NCBI RefSeq assembly: GCF_037975245.1
Contig: NC_092561.1
Location: 7,016,501 to 7,080,500, forward strand
Source: Apostichopus japonicus
Lineage: Eukaryota; Echinodermata; Holothuroidea; Aspidochirotida; Stichopodidae
Direction: 5' to 3'
Length of the DNA stretch: 64,000 bases
The translations under genes and the position numbers were made by a program. Shown here piece by piece: positions 24,973-38,000 of the stretch; within the stretch, counting starts at the first letter, position 1, and each line of letters starts with the position of its first letter. The notes beneath the pieces were generated by a model. The model did not search any database. It was not told the origin of the DNA and saw only the letters and a program-made list of their open reading frames with translations.

Positions 24973-25660
24973 CCGCCGCGCCTCCTACGCCTATGTGTAT
25001 AGTGTTCGGTTTCGGAAATATCTGCTATTTTTTTCATTTCCTTCAACCAAGTTTTATAATAGCCGTTATAACAGGTTTAATATTTTTACACCAATAAATT
25101 AACTGTGTCTGAATTTTCGAAAATTTATCACCAACATTCTGCATCACACTTCCCTCTACTCGTGCAATTTTGACCAGTCTGTTAGGGGTTCAAGGAAGTT
25201 TTTTTTATATTGGTTGTCCATAGATGAAATTTTGTACAACATTATGGGTATGTTTTCAAGTGAGTTTATTCACGAGAAATGTGAATTTTCAAATTCGGAA
25301 CAAATATGGGGCTTAAAACCTTGAAAAGTGGGGCTGACGGGTATTGTGGGCCGTGACGTAGAATCACCTACAAAAGCAAAGACCCACAGGAGATGCGATC
25401 AGGTCGAACATGATGTGTGCCGGGTTGACAATCTTCAAAAAGGTTATGGATGGAATAAAAAACTATTAGGAAATACTTGGTTCTCAGGCAAAAAGTGTAC
25501 ATCTGGTTGGTCATTTCAAGCCCGAGAAGTGCTGTTTCCGGTGATCTGGGGGGTATCAAAATAAGAAATTTTCTTGTACGCTCCGCGCCAACTGATGGTG
25601 GCGCTCCGCTTAGATAGTAATTCGCGCCCCCCGGGTTTGAAAATCCTGGATACGCGCCTG

Positions 25661-28600
25661 CTTATACAGACAATACATATGACCTTTGTCTCGATATTCA
25701 GCGACAGGAGTATGCGCCCACCACTTGCATCGACGTAACCGATGCGATGCCAATACCGCCGACAAAATTGTTCCATGATTGAAATTCTTGAGAATTACCA
25801 ATATGCATTTACACCCATTGTAAATATTAACTATTATTTTGGACCAATCAAATTGGTGAAAGGGGATTTCCCTCAATAAAACCAGACCGTACGCCCAAGC
25901 ACTTTCACGCATGCTTACGTACCTGGGAATTTGATAATGTGGATTGGAGTCAAGGCTTCGCTAGCCTTAAATACAGCGACTTTGAACTGAAAATGTGTCA
26001 CCTTCCAGGAAATTCATGGCAAGTGAATAGTTGTAAAAGTGAATTAAGTGCCGACGCCAGGTTAGTTTCATGTAAGCTGTTTTATCTTTATTGGATGATA
26101 CTTTCAATCTACAGGCTAACCAGAGCATGAGCCCACTATAACGCCTATCATCTCAAAGTAGTCGTTAGGCCTCGGAGTAGGATAGCCTAGCCTAGTTCAG
26201 GCCACAGGTCTCTCTCCATCTGATAAGAGCCTAAATCGATGTCCCAGACTTATGCACGCCTTTCTTCATTAAGTATTAAAAATATCTTCATAGACCCTAG
26301 CATTTTATTGAAATCCTTTTATATTTATAAACAACTACAGAAATTCCAACTACATTTGTCAAATGTTTGGCAGATGAGGAACTTATTTAGAAATGTTAAG
26401 TACTTTAATTGTCAGGGCTGGCATAATGCAGGGTTTTACATTTGGTACAAGTATTAATTATGGAATTGGTTACTTTTATAAGTTGAGTACATTAAAAGTA
26501 CTTTCGTTATAGGTATAACCGTAATGATCACATTACATTAATTGTACCAGATTTCAAGGATAATATGTTACTTTGTTTCATGGAAGCAGTTGTGATGGGG
26601 AAGGGGAAAGAAAAGTGGGAGCAATTAGGATTGGGAAAGAGTTCAAAGTCAAATTTTTCCTGCTTGCCTGCCAAATGGAGGGAGGTGGAGGTAGCAAGTG
26701 GGTAATTTAATAAGAACCATAATTGTTTGTAGGCCTATGAAGAAAGAAGATTCATTCTCCTACAGATTTGTAAAATTGTGGGATTCAAAATTAAACTGTT
26801 TGGCAATCTACTATTAAAGGTTATATATGCTACAAAGAACTACAGTAATCAAAGTTACTTTATGTATACAATCAATGTTAGGTTATGACACGAAGCAATA
26901 TGCCTCATCCTTTCAGAATCTTTGAATGGAAACTATTTGTGACAATAACAACGTTGCAAAGTTGTAAATTTACATCAAGTGCAAAGTATATACAAAAACA
27001 CAAAAGTGCCCTTAATGAATCAATTTGTTACCCCCTTAGTCCTCCAACCCTTACCCACCAGTGTTACCACCATCCTCCCTTCCTTGCTCATTCCTCTTTC
27101 CCCTTACCCTTCCCCTCCCCTCTCATGCTGAATGTTAAGCTATATCCCCTAGGTAACTCTAGACTGAGGGCTGGTACATCTAATCCAGTACAAATTTTGC
27201 AGTCAGTGAGTCACCAACAGTTGAGTAAATTATCTACCCAGCTTTAGCTATTTCTAAAATGAAAATTGAATGATAAAATGTCATAGCGCCACCAACTTTT
27301 GAGAAACTTACTACTTAATGGCTGTGCTCCACAGAGGGGTGACTTCACTGTTGAGATTGTTTGAGTGAGATCTTGAAGGTACTTGACAGTTTTTTCTTGA
27401 ATGAAAAGTCTTTCCCAAGTATCAGCAAAGTATCTCTCTCCAAATAAAACTCTCAGGTGTTATTGAACAAGAAAGAACTTTCAACTTCTCCCAATTCTTT
27501 CACAGTTGATGAATGGGGACGCTAATGTAGTTACAGTAAATGCCTCCAAAAGCTGTGGTTTTGTATGTTTGATAGAAAAGTGATGAATGAGTTCAGCAAG
27601 TATTGTATATCATTAAGCTGTTAGGGAAAAGACTCTGTTATTGGCAAAAATATCTTTGCATTGATTATACTGGAAGCAAATATCCTGATAACAGGAATGG
27701 ACAAATTTAATCATGCCTGGAGGACAAAGTTTGGTGGGGGAAGGAGGAGGGAGGGGTGGGGGTCGGGGAGATGGGAGGTAAAGTTTATGAAAACAATTTC
27801 TAACTCTTTCATTGCATATTAAGTGTTAATAAATACCCATTTCCCTACAATTAATTCTCTTGAACTCTGCCATCATATACTGAATATTTCTATAAAGAAG
27901 ATTGAGAAAGAGGTGGGTAGGAGGGTAGGAGGGGGGGGGGGAATCATTTTTGTATTTTTCGAGTACAGTAATACTACTGTGGATTATTCTGGTTACATGT
28001 TATTTTCCATAATCCCATCTCTCCTACTGCACATGCATGCTTCAATTAGACTGTTTTCTTTTCTAGTTTATTCTATATGTTATTGATTGATTTTTCTCTT
28101 GTCCCACCAGTCTGGATCCGCCCGAGGGTAAACTGGGATACAAAAGGTTGGCATTTACAGTGCTCATACAAAACTGTTTTAGCACCAATCTCCAGTCTTT
28201 TCATTCCCCATGCACCGTTCAGCTTTCAAACTTAGTCCTGAATTGGAACACTGTGGTGCTAATCATTGTTTCACAGTTAGCAACCTTTCACTCTTGATGA
28301 GGATATATTGGAATAACACTTACACAGTCAAGTTGTCCTGAACAGTAGCCATTGACTATAGTAACCAATGTCACATGCTGTCCCATGCTGCATTCTCCCC
28401 CTCCCCTGCCTCTCTGCTATCTATCACTTCTCGATCTCCCATTCCTTTCTTCCTGACTCTCCCAATTTGCATCCCCCCCCTTCCGTGCCTCTTTTCTCAA
28501 TCCCACTTCTTCATTCCCTTCCCTAACCTCTCCCACTCTTTGTCCCCCCCCCCTCTAATCCTCATCTCTCTTCCACAGTCCCTCCCACTTTCCAGCCTCC

Positions 28601-31035
28601 CTTCTCACTTTCATCATTCTTCCCTGCCTTCCTTCTATCACCCACTTCTCCATCCCCTTTCCCTGCTTCTATCATTTACTTTCCTCACTTCTCTGACTTT
28701 GCATGCCTCCCTCCCTACCACAGCACCTGCCCACGTCCTGCCTCTCTTCTACCTAAATATCCCTTTTCCAGCCCCCGAACCCATCACTGCCTTCTTTCTA
28801 CCCATGACTTGCTCTTTCTCCACTTCCTTCCTTTCACAATACATCCCTCCCTCCTTCCCTACCTCCCTCTACCCCTCTTCCTTCCTCTACCCTGCCTTAT
28901 ATTTTAACCGTTCTCACTTTTCCCCTTTTTCTGCACCACTCTACCAATATCTAGTCTGCTTTTAATTTAATTTGCTAAATTTCTGTCATCATGATTTCTT
29001 CCAATCAGGAATTTTGGACTGAAATACTACAAAAGTTTAATTTGCTTTATACCAAACATTCATATTTAATTATGGGCCTTCTGATTCCACTGGCTACATC
29101 GATAATCATCATGTTGGTGACTTTTATGTGGTAAAAATATTGATCTCATCTCAGGATGAGCCTAAATCAAAACAAGTTGTTTACAATCCATCAGTCATTC
29201 AGCCCAGTCGTAATCTATATTCACACAAGGGACGGCGATTGTACCCCTCTCTGATTACTCAAAGAATTTCATCCGACACATTCCTCCCATCAGATACATG
29301 TCCTCGGTCGTGACTCAGGCAAACAACTCTGTTGCTCTACCCTTATAACTGGAAACTTAAATTTGAATAGCTGTGTCCCCCCAAAAAAAATCAATAATCT
29401 TGTTAAAAGCATACAAACTATGGCTCTCCTTGGATCACCCATCAGGAATTGTTCCTTTCATTCGTAAAAAGGATCAATAAGTTATCCTAGGTAGTCAGGA
29501 GAGGCAGGTATTGTCTTCATCTTCTTGCTTATTTTGAAGAACCGTAAACAAGGGTTCTATTAAGTCAGAGAGAAACCGGTACATGCACACATCACTGTGG
29601 GGTGTCCCATAACGGAATGAGCATCCCGTATTGAGAGATAAAAAAAAGCTCATGTCTCGCTCATTTTTTGGGCTTTATTCTTTAAATTGTCTTGCAGGAA
29701 CAGAGGAACTTTGTTGGCGTTCTTAAATAGATTTGCAAGAATACCTTTCTTTGAGGTCATGGTAAGGGTTGTCTTTTACATTTTCATTAGTTTCATCTTT
29801 GTGCTGTAGTTGGTAGCATCAAGGATTAGTATTAAGGAAGGGATTAGAAACAGTTATCTCTTACTGATTGATATTAATGTATTTTTATTGTTGTTCGAGA
29901 GATGGGGAGGTAAAGAAGGGGGGGGGGTATGGCAGGAGTGACATCAGTGTTCAGTGGTTTTGAATTTGCCACCTGTGGTGGCACCATGCCTATGTGAAAA
30001 TTAGTTGGGGAGGAGTGGGGAAGAGGGGGTAGGCATGGTGTCAAGCAGATTTGGATAACTTTTATGGCTAGGATATTTTATCAGTAGTACATGATGCAAT
30101 GGTACTAACATGGAAAATTGGAAGCAAGTACATCTTTGTAACAACAGTTTTCTTTAGAAAGTTGGTGGAGTTGAAGGGGGCAGGGGAGGGTGGGGACAGT
30201 GGAATGTGGATTGCTTGAACCAAAAATCATTCATTCATGTTTTGGATGATAAATGCACTGATTTTGAAAAGGCGGTCTTGGGCAAACCTGAAACCATGGG
30301 CCCCAGCTTCCCTACACTGATGTACTACTACTACTACCCAACCAGTGGCAAACCAATAAAGGGTAGGGTAAATTGCCGCTGGCTCAGTGACCCAACTGGC
30401 AGTGCTAGGGCAGAGCACTCCAGGGTTGCACCGGGTCTGGGCTGGTATCGAAAAAAGCTCTAGATCCCTGACTCTATAGTTACAGATCTGTACAAGTGTT
30501 ACGTCAAGCCTAAAGGATTAGTAGTAACTTTCAGTTATTCCATTGGGCCATATGACTCATCATAAATGATAGATTAACAGAAAGTTTCAAAGTTTAGAAA
30601 GTAAACTGTTTTTGGAATCACTTGAGAAGATCAAGCGGGTTTGATTGTTTTTACAAGGTTTTGTGATAGTTTAATTCAATCAGCATGTAGCTTTAAGTTT
30701 GTTTTCTATCCAAAATACAACTATTAACTGAAATTTTCAAATTGTCTTTCAAATAATAGTTTCAACAATTGAGATGATATTTGAGACAGGGAATCATTGA
30801 TCCGATGGTAAATTATGCTAATGTAACAAAACTGTTTGAGGGCAATTAACGAGTTACAGTATAACGAGTTACAGTTTGAGTTGTTATCGTACTTTGAATG
30901 TTATTTGTACGTTCGGTAAACTTGAAACGAAAATCCAGCAATGGAGCGCAAAAGTTTGCTTTGAAGGGACTCAGATGAAGTAGTCAAAGCTTGGCTTGAT
31001 TGGAAGTGAAGAACATGCTGCCATGATTGGACCTT
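25661..31035. other. Intergenic DNA or INSC 5' region, no gene recognised
   Basis: Only short unremarkable frames. It contains a long C/T tract (28388-28960), G-rich patches near 27735-27780, 27925-27940 and 29905-29930, and a TACTACTACTAC patch at 30322. Non-coding 5' exons of the INSC gene could lie here, but I cannot identify any. Confidence 0.4.
28388..28960 (+). repeat. Long pyrimidine tract
   Basis: About 570 bases strongly biased to C and T on the + strand (TCCCCCTCCCCTGCCTC-like), with no fixed period. It stays open as a 196-codon frame only because pyrimidine-rich codons contain no stop. Such tracts can form triplex DNA. Confidence 0.85.
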
Positions 31036-31049
31036 GTTGCCATGACAAC
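31036..31049. promoter_or_regulatory. RFX X-box match upstream of the giant INSC exon
   Basis: GTTGCCATGACAAC is a full match to the RFX X-box pattern. It is about 360 bases before the ATG of the long exon, where a promoter could be. Binding and function are inference. Confidence 0.4.
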
Positions 31050-31407
31050 ACTGCAAACAAGGCCAGACCTTCACAGTGCTACTAAAATAGGTCTCTCAAA
31101 CTTTGAAATAATTCAATTCCAAATTTCACATTAACCTTTTTAGACATTGTCTTCACAATTTTTATAGCAAACTTTAGAGAGAAACTTTAGTTTACATACA
31201 TCACTTCATAATTACCAGATAATCAGATGGCGGAATTTATTAATTCCTAGTGCAACCTGCCTTCTCCATATTCTTTCCTTTGCGCAGATTCCTAGCTGGA
31301 CAAGATTTCATTGGAAAGCCTAAAATGGAATAATGGGCTTGATAATTCCAGCCGAAATGAGTCACGGGTATTTACAGCGGATCTTGTACTTGGATGTAGC
31401 TTGACAG

Positions 31408-34400
31408 ATGAAAGAAAAAGTCATGTCTTCTTTTGAGATCGACACCACCGCTTCCATGAGGGGACAGATTAGTTCCTCTCAACCCTACCACTATATCGCA
31501 ACATCACACAGGAGTCGAGCACCCGTTGCTGTCGAAGATGGCCGGGATATCATGACGGTGTTACGTGATTGGACGGAGGCTAATCAGTCCTCTCCTTCGA
31601 AACACAGCTACTCTCGGAACGACGTCGATTTCCACAAAATGGCAAACCATGAAGTCTGCCACAACGGTCAAAGAGTCGAGAGAAAAATGACCCCCGACCT
31701 TATCAGAGTTAGTCCTCACCCGAGAACGACCGACCACGGTCAGCTCCAGGAATCATCATTGTCGTATTCAGACTCATTTTCATCTTATCAAAGTCAGAAA
31801 GAGACTTATCCCCATAATCAGGTGACATATCCAAATGATCATGTGACCTCATCAAGACAGTCAATGTCATCAGGTCACAACGATCAGTTGTCCAAACATG
31901 TTGACGATCAATATTGTATAGAATTCCCACCGATGTCGCATGAGCGTCGGTCAGAAACGGATGACCCTCGTTACCATGTGACTTACGACAGTCAACGCGA
32001 CACATACCAAACCAAATCCGAGACTTCGTATTGGCCCAACCATGGCAATCCAATTTCCAAGGAAGAAATACCGACAGACCCCCAGACAGCCTTTGAGTTC
32101 ACTCCGGATCGGAGTCCTCCAGCTGTAAGTATCAAACAGCTGAAAATTAACGAAACTCGGTGTAGTCATCAATCGGACGACACCGTCGTAAACGGCGAGT
32201 TTTGCCAACGATCACTCTCGCAAGAATTTAGCGTGTACAAGAGTTGCGACAGTGTACAGCAGCAGAAAACTTTGGACGGTTTAAGCATTTCAAATCCAAT
32301 CTATTCTGATGGTGCGAATTCCGAAGACGGGGACTTTTACAGCAGAGAGAATCTTCGCAGCATTTCCCAAACGCTCATTCACGACCCGTGTCCTTTAAGT
32401 CCCACCAATCATAATCGGTCGACGAGTGCAGCGACTTCTCGGAGAGAAGATTTCGCAGAATCGCTGAGCACACTTTCGCCGAATCAGAACGATGCAAGTT
32501 TCATGTCTTCCGTAAGAACTATCGGAGGAGAGATGGATGCAAGAAATGTGCACAATGACTCTTCAACCATCTTTCATAAGAGAGGATTTCCTGTTGATAC
32601 CCAGAATGCACCTGGGGCACAGGGTAAGAGTCACGTGCAGTCTCCATTGTCAATTCAGAACTCGTCCAGGGAAAGAAACCTCAACGAATCTCTTTTGTCA
32701 AGTCCTAAATTTAAAGCTTTAAAGGAAGCTAATCTGAGCGTCTCGGCTCAGTCGTCTCCCAGTTTCAGCCGGAGGGTCTCGTCGAGTCTGACGAAGCTGT
32801 CCCCATCCTCCACGGATCAAGAAAGTAAGAACAGTTTGAATTCGTCGACTCTATCCATAGCTACCTCTTGGTCGTCGGGAGTGGGCTTGCCGTTTCCGAG
32901 GAGTCACAGCTCGAGTTTCTCCAGCCAGAGCCCATCCCAGTTCAAGTTAGAAAATTGTACGACGAGAAATTTAACGGCGAAATGGGAGGATACGATCGGA
33001 GCGAGAGGCCCTCTGCCCCCTCTGAGCGATTCTCTTTTTATCGAGAACGACTCTGTCAGAAACGTTTTTCAACAATTGGCGACTCCCGCGAGTCCGTCTG
33101 AAATTTCTTCGGGGCCGCAGAGAGTCGAGCATGATTTGCGAGTGGCTGATGGATTAGATGGATTAAATGGTCACAGGTCCTATATTCACCCTCCGCTGTA
33201 CCCACTCATACCGAGGACCCAACGAAACAAGGACAAATTTGTATCGAATTATTCCGTCATCCCCATTCAGGATATGCAAGCAGAAAGCCACAAATGCTGC
33301 AGCTGTTCGTGCCATTTGGGTACGTCGGTACCGGAAAGCCCACCCATTTCTCCACCCTTTCCGAATCTTAAGGACGACCCTAACAATAACGCTAGAAATT
33401 TTTACGGGAGCCGACTCTCTTCGAAGGATGGAGACGGGTTTAATCCCAGCGAGTTTGGCCAATATAAACCGAATCAGGTGAATCAGAAGTCATCGAAGGA
33501 AAAAATTCCAAACGACACGAGTGGTAAGCAGCCGGACGGGATGGCAAACGGGGACCTCTCGAAACGCCGGCAGACATCAGAAGCGCTGGGTCATCGAGTG
33601 AGGTCCCTCTCCTTCCCGACGACGACGAGAGCAGCAGATAAATCTGAGATGGGCGGAAAAGTCGATCGCTTTCGGAAGGAATATTGGAGGAGAGAAAATT
33701 CAGTTTCGGAAATGACAGGAGACCAGCAAAACTTCCGTGCAATTTGTGAAGATTCCCCTCTAGAGACGAAAGATCTTGGATCCAATTTATTTTTCCATTC
33801 TGATCGTCAAAGTCAAAATACCAAAAATTCAGGTAAAATTAGAAGAGCACCAGCATTCAGATATGATAACTTTAGCGTCAAAGCCCCCGACAGGCATTAT
33901 AACACACCCGATGTAGCCGGTGACGTTTGTAACCATGACAACAGTCCACCAAATAGTTCGAGCAGAGTCCCTCCACCAATTCCTGAACGAGATCTATCTA
34001 TTACCATCTCCGGCAAATGTAGGAGGTCTCCGTTACAGTTACCCTCAAATGCTGCCCTCTATATGCCTCCATATTTGGACGATGATTTCTCGCGTACCGG
34101 TCCAGACAGGAATGAAATAGCTTCTGTGAGGGGGCAGACTTCATTTTGGGGAGAGGGTGTGAAGAATGCTGTCCACTCCGATAGGGATGGCAGAGAAGTT
34201 AACAAGAGATCACAGACTGAGGATAACATCGGACATTTACACGGTGTGACATTGTATCAGAACGTTACACAAATCGATTGGGACAAAATAACTGGTGCTA
34301 ATGACACGTTAGACCGGAGGAACCTCAACAGAGGTCCCGGAGATGGCTTAGTCGAGTCTTGCAGCGGTGGTGATGAATTTGGGAGTGTCGGTTTACAAGG

Positions 34401-35027
34401 CAAGAGAACGAATTATTCGACAAAAAATGGTTTCGTTCATGACATGTACGGACCATCTGCAAAAATTGAAGACACATCGCAAAGGCAATTTTATCGTCAA
34501 TCAAAAATTCCAGCTACCCACTCCACCATTCTTGAAGACAGATTAAAACATGTAAAATCCAAGGAAATTTCCCTCGGAGAGAGCAGAGATTCTTGGAAAA
34601 GGTTGCCCGGATACCATTTTGAAAATGCACATGCAGATCACTCCGAACATTTGAATCTTTCGAAAGGAAAGTTTGCTACCGGAGACCGATTCCAAAACGA
34701 TGGAAGAGAAATGGCCGCTACTGTAAGGGACACAATGACGGATTTTATTGTCCCTGAGGAACAACAACTGTCCACTGTATTTGACAAAGGGAGCCACCAT
34801 TTGGATGTCAATAGTCTTTCACAGGATCAGTCATCAACTTCACATTGTAAGTTAGTTACTAGTTTTCCATCGCCCGGTTATCCATCGCCGGACTTAATAC
34901 CGGCAGCAGTCGTCATAGCAGCTAGCAAAGACTTGGATGAAGAGGAGGGTGATATAGGGGAGTGGGTAGACGACAGAGGAAGTAAAACAGAGATGGAGAA
35001 TGGGCGAGAGTGGAGTCCTGTCTACAG
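31408..35027 (+). CDS. INSC: INSC exon 1: giant exon, 1206-residue polar N-terminal extension
   Basis: An open frame of 3.6 kb starts at ATG 31408, directly preceded in frame by TAG-free CAG and a TGA at 31402-31404. A second ATG follows at 31423 (MSSFEID) and may be the real start. The protein is rich in Ser, Asn, Asp, Arg and Gln, with no membrane segment, signal peptide or known domain, so it is probably disordered. Visible features are a cysteine cluster HKCCSCSCH (residues 628-636), a proline motif PPPIPER (855-861, PxxPxR type) and an acidic patch DLDEEEGDIGEW near the end. Donor CTACAG|gtaaga gives phase 2, as the next exon needs. Retention of the intron would stop two codons later (TAA at 35029-35031). 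Confidence 0.75.
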
Positions 35028-38000
35028 GTAAGATTTTATTTAAATCAACCAAATCTGTGTACTGTTAGTATTACAAGAAAACATGTCATTGCTTTGTTAG
35101 TACCGAGTTAAAAGAGTATCAATAAGTAATAAAGTAAGTAAAAACTATATTTTCTCCAAAGAAGGAAATTCATGTATTCGCACGTACAGCATGTTTAAAA
35201 GAAAGATAACAAAATATTAATGTGTACATATACAAACAATACGGTTAAGTGTTAAAAATTGTCGCAAATCAATGAAGTAAGATATAGTTAGAGAGCTTCA
35301 TTGCACGGCAGGGGATAAAAGAATCTCCGTGCCCGTTGGTTTGGGGACCTGGGAGTCCCAGCCTGCCAAGCCTTCTCTTTATTTGCCTATCATGGAGAGG
35401 AAATAAATTTCACAAAAAAAAAAGAAAGAAGAAATGTGAGAACCTGTTGATTTGATTCAATGGTCATCAGTAAGTACCATTCTATAGAACAACCTTGTCA
35501 GATGTAATGTATTAGACTGCTGTGCATGTCATATCGCATAGTACTATGCGTCTAGTACGATGGCTATGTGTTATCTCTTCCTTCGACTTCCTGTTAAGTC
35601 ACTAACATATTTTGTTTTCACTTCCTTCATGATATCGGACATGATTAACGTTGAAGGCAAAGAGGAAATCAGACAAGACACTCGAGTTGGCAATAATGAC
35701 TTGTTGTTAATTATTGTTAATTGAAAGTTAAAAAACAAAGAAACATCACACGCTTGCCTATGCACATGTGTTGTGAAAATATCCATCAGTCTGAGAAGTT
35801 ATGATACTTTTAGTTGTTTGCATAGCAATTCAATGGATCTTAACAGAGAAGGACCCAGGGAAACAAGTATTGGTATATCTATATTGGAAATAACTACCAT
35901 GATAAAGTGGTTCATAGGAAACCATGGTAATAGGTAAATTAAAGTCCACTGGCCGGTGAATTGTACTTTTAAAGTCTTTGTTTAATGTTTTGATTTTTTG
36001 TCTTTATTTTTTAGAGCTTAATTTTTTTGGTTTTGTTGCAAAGTTGATGAACTTTTGTTAATACCCAAAAGATATCATGAGGCTAGTATAAAATGGGAAC
36101 AGAGAGGTGTTATTACATTTCATGTACTTTGATAGCAGTTTGGGAAGATCAATTTTTTGGGGAGTAATTTTAGTTCTCAGCGAAATCCATGCTTAGACTG
36201 TTATTACAATAAGAAATGATACGGAATGCCTATAGATCACAAAATATAACTTATTATGTAATTCAGTGATATTTATGGGATAAAATTTTGCAAACTATGA
36301 GAACATTTTTTTCGAGAAAATTGAGTTGTGAGGTATGACAATCAGTTAAAATCAATTATAATCGAATCGTTAAGTTTTTGTAGGAATGTTGGTTATGTAT
36401 GCAAATTATTGAATATATGCAAAACAGTTTGGTTGAATATTGGCTAAGACAATTTGAAATAAAACAAAATGAAGACGACAATGTTACTGATTATGTTAGA
36501 TCTAACGAATGAGGCCAACAAAAATGGGGGGGGGGGGGGGAGAAGGAAATTTAGGAACTGCCAGGTCGTTTGGAAATTTGGTGTGAAAGTTTTAAATACC
36601 ACTGATTTAATAACTTTCCTGGTTGTGTTTCAGTGCTGAGACCTAACCTATACTTATTCAAATAAAACACATCCATATTCCACATAGGCCTTATTCCAGA
36701 TATATACTGTGTTGCCATACAGTACCTTATTGGTTATTCCATTGCCATATCTGTATTACACATATCATGAACTATTATTTTGCTGTAAATAATAACTCTT
36801 GATTTATATTTCTTCTCGCCAAAATTTGTGCCATAATTTCTCCATCTTGTTGATGGCGGTATAGATATCAAAATCGGTTTTGCACCGTTTATAACCTGCT
36901 GAATCAATGACTTTAACAGCTAATAACCTAAATTTGTTTTTTGTTTTTTTATGTGAAAGCCATCGTTTGTAGAAAAAGCTTGACTCTGAGCTAAGGTTCA
37001 TTACGGAACCATTATTGCTCATTCGGCTTCCTGTTTGATCCAATTGTTCCGAGGCCAAAAGTGCTCCGTTTTGAGGCCAGCCAGTATTAGAAAGATCCAA
37101 ATGTCGTCTGACATGTTTAATTTTTTTTTGTTCATTTTCTCACCTCGCCTGTATGCTCAACTTTGACATGATGTTTAATTTTTTGGGGGGTTTTTCATTT
37201 TTCTCACCTTGCCTGTATGCTCATCTCTGAGAGATGTTATGAGTTTAACTCGGCAAACACCAAATACCTTGGAATTAAATCGAGCAGAAACCTCAGGGTT
37301 CTGTATATCTTGCCAAAGTACAGAATTCAACTGTTCCTTCAATCATTTAATTCATTTAGGTTCCTTCATTCAGTCAATTCCTTCATTTAATGTGCTGCAA
37401 TATATATTCATCCAGTCTGATCGTTTAGTACCTTTTATTAATATAATTTCAGTCATTGTTCATTCATTTTATATTAAAGTGTTAACCTTTTAGGAATCTT
37501 ACTCACCCTCACATATATTTCGAAATTATTTTTGATCACATGTTGTTTTCATGTTGATATTTGATAGGACTCTGTACTCCTTGTAAATATTTGCTATTTT
37601 ATACTAGTTTATACTAGTAGACAAGTCATAATCATGGACATTAAATATGAATGTAAGAGACTGACTTTGGTCAGCTTGCAGCTTTGATAAGCCAATGATG
37701 GCTTCTTTGCGAGTTCCTGCTTGCAGGAGAATACATACATACATGCAAACAAATACATAGTTGTTGTTTAATTTAATTTATTTCTGCCATTAAATCACAA
37801 TGTTTTACAATTTGTTAATACATAGTTATAGCAAAGAGGCAGTGGGACCAGAAGTAAGACAACTTTTCAAGTCTGGTTCCCTTACAAAGTAAAAACGAGA
37901 AAGTTTGTACAGAAAAAAGAATACATCTAGACAACACAGAGAAAAATCCCATACACATGTGGGTTTAACAGAACTGGGATATGAAACATTAATACAATGC

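Larger units (their letters stand above)
23487..25660. mobile_element. Composite DNA-transposon insertion
   Basis: The left end CAGGTGCGTATCCAGG and the right end CCTGGATACGCGCCTG are inverted repeats (15 of 16 match). They are flanked directly by CTTAT on both sides, a probable 5-bp target duplication. The inside is a patchwork: a polypurine tract, a nested hAT-type element (24588-24972) and four copies of a subterminal module containing ATTTCC-GCGATCT and TTGTACGCTACGCGCC. No transposase frame is left, so it is non-autonomous or decayed. Confidence 0.75.

Noticed and set aside
28375-28965. 196-codon open frame
   Set aside because: It is just a C/T-rich tract read in one frame: almost only Ser, Pro, Leu, Phe and His, with no domain.
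30206-30463. Possible short gene or SINE near 30.3 kb
   Set aside because: Some GC-rich, tRNA-like wording but no A/B box pair, no tail and no protein similarity that I can see.
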